This document shows positions 8,090 through 15,253 of a DNA stretch of 15,931 nucleotides, one piece after another. The notes under the pieces are model-generated. The model was not told where the DNA came from. It ran no database searches and saw only the letters and a program-made list of their open reading frames with translations. Positions within the stretch are counted from its first letter, which is position 1. Each line of letters starts with the position of its first letter. The position numbers and the translations under genes are program-made. The stretch is from Paracoccaceae bacterium (lineage in GTDB: Bacteria > Pseudomonadota > Alphaproteobacteria > Rhodobacterales > Rhodobacteraceae): contig RFZH01000027.1 of the NCBI GenBank assembly GCA_009920815.1, positions 1-15,931 of the forward strand, read 5' to 3'.

Positions 8090-9393
8090 AATGTATTGTT
8101 GCATTTTTTGCACTGATTTTTGCAACCCCTTTGTGGGCGATGCCCGAAATACAGACAATCGTCACACGCCAAGGTGTTAATGCGTGGTTGGTCGAAGACC
8201 ACAATATTCCCTTTGTCGCGCTTGAGCTGAGATTTATCGGCGGCGCATCGATCGAGCCTTTGGAAAAACGCGGTGTCGCCACATTGATGACTGGCCTTTT
8301 AGAGGAAGGCTCGGGCGATATGGATGCCCAAAGCTTTGCAACAGCACGTGAAACACTTGCGGCGTCCTTTGGATATGACGTCTATGATGATGCATTGGCA
8401 ATTTCTGCGAAAATCTTGACTGAAAACCGCGATGACGCGGTCACCTTATTGCGGCAATCCCTGATTGAACCACGCTTTGATACAGATGCAATCGAACGGG
8501 TCAGATCACAAATTCTCGCGATCTTATCCTCTAACGAAAAAAGCCCGCGCGACATTGCATCGAAACATTTCAACGCAAAAGCCTACGGCAACCATCCCTA
8601 TGCCACCAATTACGAAGGTACGCCCGAGACGATCAGCGCGTTGACAAAAAATGATTTAATAGACATTCATCGTCAGCTCTTGGTCAAAGACCGTGTCATC
8701 GTATCAGCCGTTGGCGATATTTCCGCGGCGGATTTATCAGAGCTGATTGACCATCTGCTTGATGGTTTACCACAAAGTTCAGATCGTCCGTTGCCACAAT
8801 CGGCCACTGTAACTTTAGACGGGACAATAGACGTTATTCAATTTCCAACGCCGCAATCCTTTGTCATTTTTGGCCAAACGAGTATTGCACAAAACGATCC
8901 AGATTTCTTTGCCGCATATATCCTGAACCATATTTTGGGCGGGGGCGGATTTGAAAGCCGTTTGATGACCGAGGTGCGCGAAAAACGCGGTTTGACATAT
9001 GGAATTGGCACATTCTTAGCCGGACGTGATTATGCCAATTTGCTGATGGGGCAAGTTTCATCATCAAACGACACTGTTGCCCAAGCCATCGAGGTCATTC
9101 GCGATGAATGGCGAAAACTTGCCCAGAAGGGCGTAACGCCAAACGAACTGGCCGCTGCAAAGACATATTTGACAGGGGCCTATCCGCTTCGGTTTGATGG
9201 CAACGGGCCCATTGCGAATATATTGGTCGGGATGCAACGCATGGGTTTAGATCCCGATTACATAAAAACCCGCAATGATCGTATCAACACCGTATCGTTG
9301 GAGGAAATAAATCGCGTCGCGGCACGATTAATGGATGCTGACAATCTGTATTTTGTCGTAGTGGGTGAACCCGTGGGTTTAGCAAACAATTGA
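8086..9393 (+). CDS. M16 family peptidase-like protein, non-catalytic partner subunit
   Basis: A 435-residue M16 homologue with a signal peptide (MKCIVAFFALIFATPLWA). Aligning its GVATLMTGLL (63-72) with GVAHFLEHLL of the preceding protein puts Thr66, Thr69 and Gly70 at the zinc and catalytic positions, so it cannot be the zinc-binding subunit. It does keep the C-terminal SRLMTEVREKRGLTYG block (291-306), with Arg301 and Tyr305. In two-component M16B enzymes such as the Sphingomonas SPH2681/SPH2682 pair, this Arg-Tyr pair contacts substrate from the inactive subunit. The ATG at 8086 lies inside the stop of the upstream gene and has AAAGGAGAG just before it; an upstream in-frame start at 8056 is unnecessary. 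Heterodimer formation with the upstream product is inferred. Confidence 0.93.
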   Translation: MKCIVAFFALIFATPLWAMPEIQTIVTRQGVNAWLVEDHNIPFVALELRFIGGASIEPLEKRGVATLMTGLLEEGSGDMDAQSFATARETLAASFGYDVYDDALAISAKILTENRDDAVTLLRQSLIEPRFDTDAIERVRSQILAILSSNEKSPRDIASKHFNAKAYGNHPYATNYEGTPETISALTKNDLIDIHRQLLVKDRVIVSAVGDISAADLSELIDHLLDGLPQSSDRPLPQSATVTLDGTIDVIQFPTPQSFVIFGQTSIAQNDPDFFAAYILNHILGGGGFESRLMTEVREKRGLTYGIGTFLAGRDYANLLMGQVSSSNDTVAQAIEVIRDEWRKLAQKGVTPNELAAAKTYLTGAYPLRFDGNGPIANILVGMQRMGLDPDYIKTRNDRINTVSLEEINRVAARLMDADNLYFVVVGEPVGLANN

Positions 9394-9487
9394 TTTTCAA
9401 TTTTTTCAAGCGAGTGCTTTTGTCGTTCGCCTATTAGAAAAATTTGCAAAACTTCGCTACACAGTATTGGCAAATGAAAGTGATGCC

Positions 9488-10306
9488 ATGACCCAAAACA
9501 CGTATTACACACCTAATGGCGGCCTGCCACCGCAAACCCAAATTCTGACAGATCGCGCGATGTTTACGGACGCCTATGCGGTTATTCCAAAAGGCACCTT
9601 TAGTGATATTGTCACATCTTACTTGCCGTTTTGGTCAGGTATGCGGATGTGGGTCATTTCACGACCGCTATCTGGGTTTGCAGAAACCTTTAGCCAATAT
9701 ATCGTCGAGCTTGCGCCGAAAGGCGGTAGCGACAGACCAGAAACCGATCCAACGGCACAGGCTGTCTTGTTTGTGACCAAAGGGGCGATAACTGTCACGA
9801 TCGAGGGCACTGCCCATATCATGGAGACCGGCGGTTATGCATATATCCCGTCTGGGACTGACTGGCGGATCACAAATCACGGCGATGAGGTCGCTGGTTT
9901 TCATTGGGTGCGCAAGGCGTACGGATCTGTTGATGGTCTGGATAAGCCAGAGGCGTTCGTTACAAACGAAAATATGATCGCACCGACCCCAATGCCTGAT
10001 ACAAATGGTGCATGGGCGACCACACGTTTCGTTGATATGGCGGATATGCGCCACGATATGCATGTGACGATTGTGACCTTTCAGCCCGGCGGTGTCATAC
10101 CTTTTGCCGAAACGCATGTAATGGAACATGGGCTATATGTCCTTGAAGGCAAAGCAGTTTATCGGTTGAATCAGGACTGGGTAGAGGTCGAGGCGGGCGA
10201 TTACATGTGGCTTCGCGCCTTTTGTCCCCAAGCCTGCTATGCGGGCGGCCCAGGTCCGTTTCGCTATTTACTTTATAAAGACGTCAATCGTCATATGAAA
10301 TTGTAA
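9488..10306 (+). CDS. allE: (S)-ureidoglycine aminohydrolase, bicupin
   Basis: Predicted to hydrolyse (S)-ureidoglycine to (S)-ureidoglycolate and ammonia, a late step of allantoin (purine) breakdown. The 272 residues form two cupin domains (about 55-140 and 190-265). The C-terminal cupin shows the manganese site expected of UGHY/AllE enzymes: FAETHVMEHG with Glu208, His210 and His214, and CPQAC with Gln248. The N-terminus (YYTPNGGLPPQT, then YAVIPKG) is typical of the family. The ATG at 9488 gives the family start; a TTG at 9467 would add seven residues. The ribosome site is weak. No other allantoin-pathway gene is in view, so it either works with enzymes encoded elsewhere or has drifted to a related ureide-like substrate. 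Confidence 0.9.
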   Translation: MTQNTYYTPNGGLPPQTQILTDRAMFTDAYAVIPKGTFSDIVTSYLPFWSGMRMWVISRPLSGFAETFSQYIVELAPKGGSDRPETDPTAQAVLFVTKGAITVTIEGTAHIMETGGYAYIPSGTDWRITNHGDEVAGFHWVRKAYGSVDGLDKPEAFVTNENMIAPTPMPDTNGAWATTRFVDMADMRHDMHVTIVTFQPGGVIPFAETHVMEHGLYVLEGKAVYRLNQDWVEVEAGDYMWLRAFCPQACYAGGPGPFRYLLYKDVNRHMKL

Positions 10307-10376
10307 CAGCCCTCTTGTTCTTTCATGAAATACCTCCAATCTGTGCGTCAAAACAGAGGTGAGGATCACACTGAAC

Positions 10377-11366
10377 ATGCCTATCAATGTTGTGATAAAC
10401 GGGTTCGGCCGCATCGGGCGGACCCTAATGCGTCTGATTGCACAGCAACCTGATCAATTTCGTGTTGTTCATATCAATGACATCGCCCCGCTTGCGAATT
10501 GCGCCTATCTTTTCAAATATGACAGCATTTTTGGGCCATTCCCTGGAACCGTTTCGCACGACAATTCGCATCTATACGTGAACGCTCAGGCGATACCATT
10601 TTCACAAGTACACGACATCTCGCTGCTAGATCTCACCGCAGCTGACATCGTTTTTGAGTGCACGGGCCATATCAAAACACGCGAAGAAGCCGAGCGCGGA
10701 TTAAAAGCGGGCGCTCAAAAGGTTCTGATTTCTGGTCCGTCAGATGTTGCAGATGTCACGATCGTTTTGGGTGCGAATGAAGCAGATCTAGACACCCAAA
10801 AAATCGTTTCCAATGCATCCTGCACAACCAACGCGCTAGGTCCGTTGCTTAAGGTTCTTGATGATGCATTTGGGTTGATCAGTGGGCATATGACAACTGT
10901 ACATTGCTATACAGGCAGCCAGCCGACAATCGACGCCCCCCGAGGCGATTTGGCACGATCACGCGCTGCCGCTCTTTCTATGGTGCCGACAACGACATCC
11001 GCGGGGAAATTGATAGGCGTCGTCATGCCACATCTTGCAAATCGAATAGAGGCCCGTGCAATACGTGTCCCAACAGCAAGTGTTTCCGCGATTGATTTAA
11101 CGGTTCAAACACAAGAACCTGTCGATACAGACAAGGCCAACCTTGCCTTGCAGAATGCCGCACAAGAAAGCCACCTTATCGGTTGGGAAACTGATCCACT
11201 TGTGTCGACAGATCTGCGTGGAAGAGCAGAGTCTGTCATTCTGTGTCCGACTGAAACGTCGGTATCTTTGGGCGGTACATTGCGGGTGTTTGGCTGGTAT
11301 GACAACGAATGGGGATTTTCAAACCGCATGTTGGACATGGCAAAACGATTAATTACATCGCAATGA
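10377..11366 (+). CDS. gap: Type I glyceraldehyde-3-phosphate dehydrogenase (probable paralogue)
   Basis: Phosphorylating GAPDH-family enzyme converting glyceraldehyde-3-phosphate and NAD+ to 1,3-bisphosphoglycerate. Visible marks are NGFGRIGR (8-15) for NAD binding, IND with Asp35 (the acidic residue typical of NAD over NADP preference), SNASCTTN with catalytic Cys149, base His176 in TTVHCYT, IRVPTASVSAIDL (229-241) and WYDNEWGFSNRMLD (307-320). Normal GAPDHs usually read SCTTNC and HAYT; here they are SCTTNA and HCYT, so this looks like a divergent paralogue, and erythrose-4-phosphate dehydrogenase activity cannot be excluded. I chose the ATG at 10377 (GAGGA at 10361-10365, 329 residues) over a GTG at 10359. 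The 3' end overlaps the opposing kinase gene by 14 bases. Confidence 0.92.
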   Translation: MPINVVINGFGRIGRTLMRLIAQQPDQFRVVHINDIAPLANCAYLFKYDSIFGPFPGTVSHDNSHLYVNAQAIPFSQVHDISLLDLTAADIVFECTGHIKTREEAERGLKAGAQKVLISGPSDVADVTIVLGANEADLDTQKIVSNASCTTNALGPLLKVLDDAFGLISGHMTTVHCYTGSQPTIDAPRGDLARSRAAALSMVPTTTSAGKLIGVVMPHLANRIEARAIRVPTASVSAIDLTVQTQEPVDTDKANLALQNAAQESHLIGWETDPLVSTDLRGRAESVILCPTETSVSLGGTLRVFGWYDNEWGFSNRMLDMAKRLITSQ

Positions 11367-13017
11367 CAGTCTGATCAGCAGGCTGCTTTTTCTGGTGAGA
11401 TAACCATTTTTCAAGCGTACTACGCAACACATCCAACACAGCCGCAAAGCTGTTGGCCGACCAAGCATCAAGCCCTTGTTGGCCATCATGTGCAAATTCG
11501 ACCACATAGCCCAACTGTTCCAATTGCGCACCGATGACCATGCGGTTGATTGCGTTATCTTCTACGACCAGCAATCTATTTTGCTCTGGATCTGGCAATG
11601 GGGCCAGATCACTTTCGTATTCCTGCATCACCGCATCCCCGGACAAAATGCGAACCGCTTTGGAAAGCTCGGACGGCAACACAGGAAAGCGCGGCATAGT
11701 GTAAAGATTGGGCTGCTGAAGGCCCATGTTCTGGTCATGCTCGGTCACGATCGAAATATAAGTTGCGCTGGGGTTTAACTGGTGCAACGTACTTATAAGG
11801 GTCGTGTGGATTTCGGTATCACCGATCGCCAACAGGATGATCGGCGCGCGTTGCGCGGATTGAACGCTTAGTTCTAGTTCGCACTGACTTTTCATCAGCC
11901 GCACATTTTGCAACACCGGCAGGCGATAATTCGCACGTAGAATGCTCAGCTCTGCATCATCATCGACAAAGGCCAAAATATTGGTGCTTGCATAATCCCA
12001 ATCATCCCCATGTTCATAGGGCTGGTATGGCAAAGCAACAAAGAAACGCGATCCTTGATTGGGCATACTTTCGACCCAGACGCGCCCCCCCAAAAAACCA
12101 ACCAGTCTACGAACAATCGATAGACCCAAACCCGTCCCGCCATACACCCGGTTGCGCGCCTGATCCGCTTGGGAAAAGGGTTCAAAAATGTCATCGATCT
12201 TGTCGGCCTCGATTCCGATTCCATCATCCTGAACCGTGATTAGGATTTGATCATCGGGAAGTAAACTCGTGGAAATCATAACCTGTGCCCAATCGTCTGG
12301 GCGACCACTAGAGAATTTGATAGCGTTCGACACAAGATTATAAATAATTTGGCGGACTTTCTCTGGATCCGAAAGCACCTTACCAGACATATCGTGGGCC
12401 AGCGCCCAGTTTACATGACAATGACGGGCAAGGGCTTCTGCTCGCAGTTCCATCTCCACGCTTTCGCAAAGATCAGAATAAGACATTGGTGAGTGAACCA
12501 ACGTCACACCACCACTTTCAAATTTTGAAAGATCCAAAATATCATCGATGATACGCAGCATTGAGCGGGCCGAGCTAGCAATCAAAGAGGCTTTGCGCTG
12601 GCTCGGTTTATTGAGTTTTTCTTGCAACAACAAATCAGACAGACCAATAATCCCATTCATGGGCGTGCGAATTTCATGGGACATATTTGCCAAAAACTCT
12701 GATTTTGCTTGGTTCGCTGCGCCTGCTTTTTCCACGGCTTCGCGCAAGCTTAGTTCGTACTTACGAAACATGGCTGAGAAATAATTCATCTCAAAAACCA
12801 CAAAAATAAAGGTGATCATAATCGTTGTTGGCGCAATAAATTGCGATGTCAGCGTAACATCTAATTCATCAGGTCCCAACAAATCGTGATCAAACAAAAA
12901 GCTCACCCACCAAATAAGCATTGGGAAAAGACCTAAAACAATACTCACCGGGCGTTCACCAACCCTTTGAAACACCAAAAACGGGACGCCGGTCACAGCA
13001 ATCAACATGAAATTCAT
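11353..13017 (-). CDS. Hybrid sensor histidine kinase, kinase core of a broken gene
   Basis: The 554 residues downstream of a premature stop. They include the last membrane helices (1-80) and a phosphoacceptor helix with FLANMSHEIRTPMNG (His114). An intact-looking ATP domain follows: N box with Asn227 and Asn231, G1 DDGIG (264-268), F box FEPFSQ (278-283), G2 GGTGLGLS (293-300). Next is a receiver-like segment (345-460) with VDDD but no aspartate at the phosphorylation position (IILLAIGD) and RFP in place of the Lys-Pro. The final receiver begins normally at RLLVVEDNAINRMV (481-494) but passes from FAAVL directly to DVLRSTLEKWL, omitting strands 4-5 and the conserved Thr/Lys. The ATG at 13017 has no good ribosome site. 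The frame continues upstream through a TAA to 13299, so the true gene is 11353-13299 and probably a pseudogene. The signal sensed is unknown. Confidence 0.82.
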   Translation of the reverse strand: MNFMLIAVTGVPFLVFQRVGERPVSIVLGLFPMLIWWVSFLFDHDLLGPDELDVTLTSQFIAPTTIMITFIFVVFEMNYFSAMFRKYELSLREAVEKAGAANQAKSEFLANMSHEIRTPMNGIIGLSDLLLQEKLNKPSQRKASLIASSARSMLRIIDDILDLSKFESGGVTLVHSPMSYSDLCESVEMELRAEALARHCHVNWALAHDMSGKVLSDPEKVRQIIYNLVSNAIKFSSGRPDDWAQVMISTSLLPDDQILITVQDDGIGIEADKIDDIFEPFSQADQARNRVYGGTGLGLSIVRRLVGFLGGRVWVESMPNQGSRFFVALPYQPYEHGDDWDYASTNILAFVDDDAELSILRANYRLPVLQNVRLMKSQCELELSVQSAQRAPIILLAIGDTEIHTTLISTLHQLNPSATYISIVTEHDQNMGLQQPNLYTMPRFPVLPSELSKAVRILSGDAVMQEYESDLAPLPDPEQNRLLVVEDNAINRMVIGAQLEQLGYVVEFAHDGQQGLDAWSANSFAAVLDVLRSTLEKWLSHQKKQPADQTVIAM

Positions 13018-13041
13018 GCCACTAAAATCAGGAATGACCTG

Positions 13042-13299
13042 TTAAATAACGAATAAGTAAAGGCCACCGGATCCAAGCCACACGACCTTGGCCAGCGTAT
13101 GGCGATGAATTCTGTGAAGGTACAAAGAAAACAGCAAAATCAAAAAGATTGCAAAAGAAGACGTGGGCAGGATGACTGCGCCAAGGTACCAAGTATACAG
13201 CCCCCAAACGGCCGCAGGGACAAGCCAAAACCGCACAAGCGCGTATGATACGCGATCGCCACGATCTTCGATCGCCATGGCAACGTTTAATTTGGCCAT
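13042..13299 (-). pseudogene. N-terminal membrane-sensor fragment of the same histidine kinase
   Basis: Eighty-five codons from an ATG at 13299 with an excellent ribosome site (GAGGA about five bases upstream). They encode a short polar start (MAKLNVAMAIEDRGDR) and two or three hydrophobic helices, such as FWLVPAAVWGLYTWYLGAVI and FAIFLILLFSLYL. The reading frame stops at TAA (13044-13042) inside what looks like the next membrane helix (GLYLFVI). After it, eight more codons (QVIPDFSG) lead in the same frame to the Met at 13017 of the kinase core. Start, frame and topology show this is the 5' part of one interrupted gene rather than a separate small membrane protein. A sequencing error at one base would produce the same picture. 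Confidence 0.78.
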
Positions 13300-13361
13300 C
13301 CCATCCTCAGACTTTCGTGTCGCTATGCTCCCCGCAAAATCATATACTTACTTTGGTTTGT

Positions 13362-13391
13362 TTAATGTTACCAATTAAGTCTTTATTTTAA
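13362..13391. promoter_or_regulatory. Three TTAA boxes at 13-base spacing in a divergent intergenic region
   Basis: TTAA occurs at 13362-13365, 13375-13378 and 13388-13391, with exactly nine bases between successive boxes. It lies in the 214-bp AT-rich gap between the divergent kinase and cytochrome genes (13300-13513). The CtrA site of alphaproteobacteria is TTAA-N7-TTAA, so this spacing (N9) does not fit it. It could be a regulator site or chance in AT-rich DNA. A TTTCG/CGAAA inverted repeat (13396-13414) lies just beyond. I see no convincing -35/-10 pair in this gap. Confidence 0.25.
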
Positions 13392-13513
13392 TCCTTTCGA
13401 ATATTTTGCGAAATCGCCCATAAAAGATATATCGGCAAATTCACGATCAATTTACACCCAAAGCCCAAAAACAATGGTAGACTGGATGGATACAAAGTCT
13501 GGGAGTTTTATTC

Positions 13514-13969
13514 ATGAAAACTAAATTATACACCTCTGCGTTAGTCGCTCTAACTTTGGCAGGGGGCGCGTTATTACAAAGTATGGCAATTGCAGAGGAA
13601 ACCAACCCAATAATCGCCGAGCGTCAGGCCGTCATGAAAGCGCTGAAGGACGGCATGGGATCTTTGGGCGGGATGGCAAAAGGATCGATTGAATTTAACG
13701 ACACGCAAGCACAAGCTGCTTTAGATTTGATGAAAAATGCGACCGCAAATATCGCTGCAACATTCGAAACAAACGCGCTATCACAAACATCGGAGTCTGC
13801 GCCGGCCATTTGGGAAAATTGGTCTGATTTCGTTGCAAAAGCAGATGACTTAGACTTTGCCCTTGAAGGATGGGATGTCACTTCTCTTGATGCGCTTCGG
13901 GCGGGGATGGGAAATGTAGGTGCAACCTGCAGCGCGTGTCATAAGGCTTATCGGATTAAAAAGAATTAA
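13514..13969 (+). CDS. Periplasmic c-type cytochrome, cytochrome c'/c556 family
   Basis: A 151-residue exported haem protein. Residues 1-27 form a signal peptide (cleavage likely after AIA). The mature part is a four-helix bundle of cytochrome c' type with the single haem site CSACH near the C-terminus (Cys139, Cys142, His143). Met41 in RQAVMKAL sits where low-spin c556 proteins have their methionine haem ligand, which favours c556 over a five-coordinate cytochrome c'. GGGAG at 13501-13505 precedes the ATG. It lies 105 bp before the formaldehyde dehydrogenase gene in the same direction. Many methylotrophic or C1-oxidising relatives encode a cytochrome c beside this dehydrogenase, so a shared role in C1 oxidation is possible but not shown. 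Confidence 0.92.
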   Translation: MKTKLYTSALVALTLAGGALLQSMAIAEETNPIIAERQAVMKALKDGMGSLGGMAKGSIEFNDTQAQAALDLMKNATANIAATFETNALSQTSESAPAIWENWSDFVAKADDLDFALEGWDVTSLDALRAGMGNVGATCSACHKAYRIKKN

Positions 13970-14074
13970 CCGTACTTAGACGCTGTTAGATCGACGTATT
14001 TTTTTGCCCGACTGCCTTGTTATTTTTAAGATTGTGTCGCAACCTTGTCATGATTTTAGAATAGGGAGCAACAT

Positions 14075-15187
14075 ATGCGTACTCGTGCAGCTGTCGCGAT
14101 AGAAGCGGGCAAACCACTGGAAATTATGGACGTAAACCTAGACGGCCCGAAAGAGGGCGAAGTCATGGTTGAAATCAAGGCAACAGGGATCTGTCATACC
14201 GATGAATTTACACTCTCGGGGGCAGATCCAGAGGGTATGTTTCCCGCGATTCTGGGCCACGAAGGCGCAGGTGTCGTCGTCGAAGTTGGTCCCGGCGTAA
14301 AAGATTTGAAGGTCGGCGATCATGTGATCCCACTTTACACACCCGAATGTCGCGAATGCGAATACTGTTTGCATCCAAAAACAAACCTTTGCCAATCTAT
14401 CCGCGAAACGCAAGGCCGCGGTGTTATGCCCGATGGAACCAGTCGGTTTTCAATGTTGGATGGTACGCCAATCCTGCATTATATGGGATGTTCGACATTT
14501 TCGAATTATACCGTGTTGCCTGAAATTGCATTGGCCAAAATTCGATCTGATGCGCCGTTCGATAAAGTCTGTTACATCGGATGCGGTGTCACAACCGGGA
14601 TCGGTGCAGTTATCAACACTGCAAAAGTTGAAATTGGCAGCCGCGCGATTGTCTTTGGGTTGGGCGGCATCGGTCTAAATGTAATCCAGGGACTGCGTTT
14701 GGCTGGCGCAGATCAAATCGTCGGTGTCGACTTAAACAATGACAAAAAGGCGATGGCCGAACGGTTCGGCATGACCGATTTTGTTAACCCATCCGAAATT
14801 GAAAGCGATCTAGTGCCCTATCTGGTGAACCTTACCAAAGGTGGGGCTGATTACACCTTTGACGCGACGGGCAATGTGAACGTAATGCGAACTGCACTGG
14901 AATCGGCACATAAAGGCTGGGGCGAGAGTATCATTATTGGCGTCGCACCTGCCGGCGCAGAGATTTCAACGCGGCCTTTCCAATTGGTAACCGGCCGTGT
15001 TTGGCGCGGGACCGCATTTGGCGGTGCGCGCGGACGCACAGATGTACCAAAGATCGTCGATTGGTACATGGACGGCAAAATTGAAATCGATCCGATGATC
15101 ACTCACACGCTTAGCCTGAATGACATCAATAAAGGTTTTGATCTGATGCATGCGGGCGAGAGCATCCGCAGCGTTGTTGTATATTAA
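14075..15187 (+). CDS. adhC: S-(hydroxymethyl)glutathione dehydrogenase / class III alcohol dehydrogenase
   Basis: NAD-dependent enzyme oxidising S-hydroxymethylglutathione, formed from formaldehyde and glutathione, to S-formylglutathione; it also acts as S-nitrosoglutathione reductase. The 370-residue length is normal. Catalytic zinc ligands are Cys40, His62 (GHEGAG) with Glu63, and Cys170. The structural zinc loop is CRECEYCLHPKTNLC with Cys92, 95, 98 and 106. The Rossmann fold shows GLGGIG (195-200) and Asp219 for NAD. GTAFGGARGRTDVPKIV near residues 314-330 is typical of class III. GGGAG just upstream supports the ATG at 14075. No S-formylglutathione hydrolase follows directly, although that partner often does; here a strong hairpin and an acetyltransferase come next. 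Confidence 0.96.
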   Translation: MRTRAAVAIEAGKPLEIMDVNLDGPKEGEVMVEIKATGICHTDEFTLSGADPEGMFPAILGHEGAGVVVEVGPGVKDLKVGDHVIPLYTPECRECEYCLHPKTNLCQSIRETQGRGVMPDGTSRFSMLDGTPILHYMGCSTFSNYTVLPEIALAKIRSDAPFDKVCYIGCGVTTGIGAVINTAKVEIGSRAIVFGLGGIGLNVIQGLRLAGADQIVGVDLNNDKKAMAERFGMTDFVNPSEIESDLVPYLVNLTKGGADYTFDATGNVNVMRTALESAHKGWGESIIIGVAPAGAEISTRPFQLVTGRVWRGTAFGGARGRTDVPKIVDWYMDGKIEIDPMITHTLSLNDINKGFDLMHAGESIRSVVVY

Positions 15188-15200
15188 AACTTTGTGCTTG

Positions 15201-15226
15201 GGCATTGGCGCACCTGCGCCAATGCC
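15201..15226 (+). terminator. Strong hairpin after adhC, probable terminator
   Basis: GGCATTGGCGCA-CC-TGCGCCAATGCC is a perfect 12-bp inverted repeat with a two-base loop, 13 bases after the adhC stop. Reading on, TTCGGCGAGGATATTTTT ends in a T-run about 11 bases beyond the stem. That is farther than in a classical intrinsic terminator, but this GC-hairpin plus GGATATTT layout is one I recall at gene ends in Rhodobacteraceae. It may also serve as a 3' mRNA stabiliser. It argues against starting the next gene at 15194. Confidence 0.6.
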
Positions 15227-15253
15227 TTCGGCGAGGATATTTTTAGACAGAAA

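Noticed and set aside
9408..9419. AAGC-GAGT-GCTT hairpin after the second M16 gene
   Set aside because: Only a four-base stem, with at most a short T stretch; not enough to call a terminator.
10332..10365. Possible hairpin sequestering the GAPDH ribosome site (ACCTC with GAGGT, or TCTGT with ACAGA)
   Set aside because: The stems are five bases, compete with each other, and leave the GAGGA actually used (10361-10365) mostly free.
13028..13228. 66-codon frame on the minus strand that could suggest a frameshift in the kinase
   Set aside because: The sensor fragment (13299-13042) and kinase core (from 13017) are in the same frame, so the break is a nonsense codon and not a frameshift.
13970..14074. 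T-run at about 13999-14005 after the cytochrome gene as a terminator
   Set aside because: No stable stem immediately precedes it; the nearby ACGT-type repeats are too short. TAGAAT at 14057-14062 as a -10 box for adhC was also dropped because it falls almost on the ribosome site.
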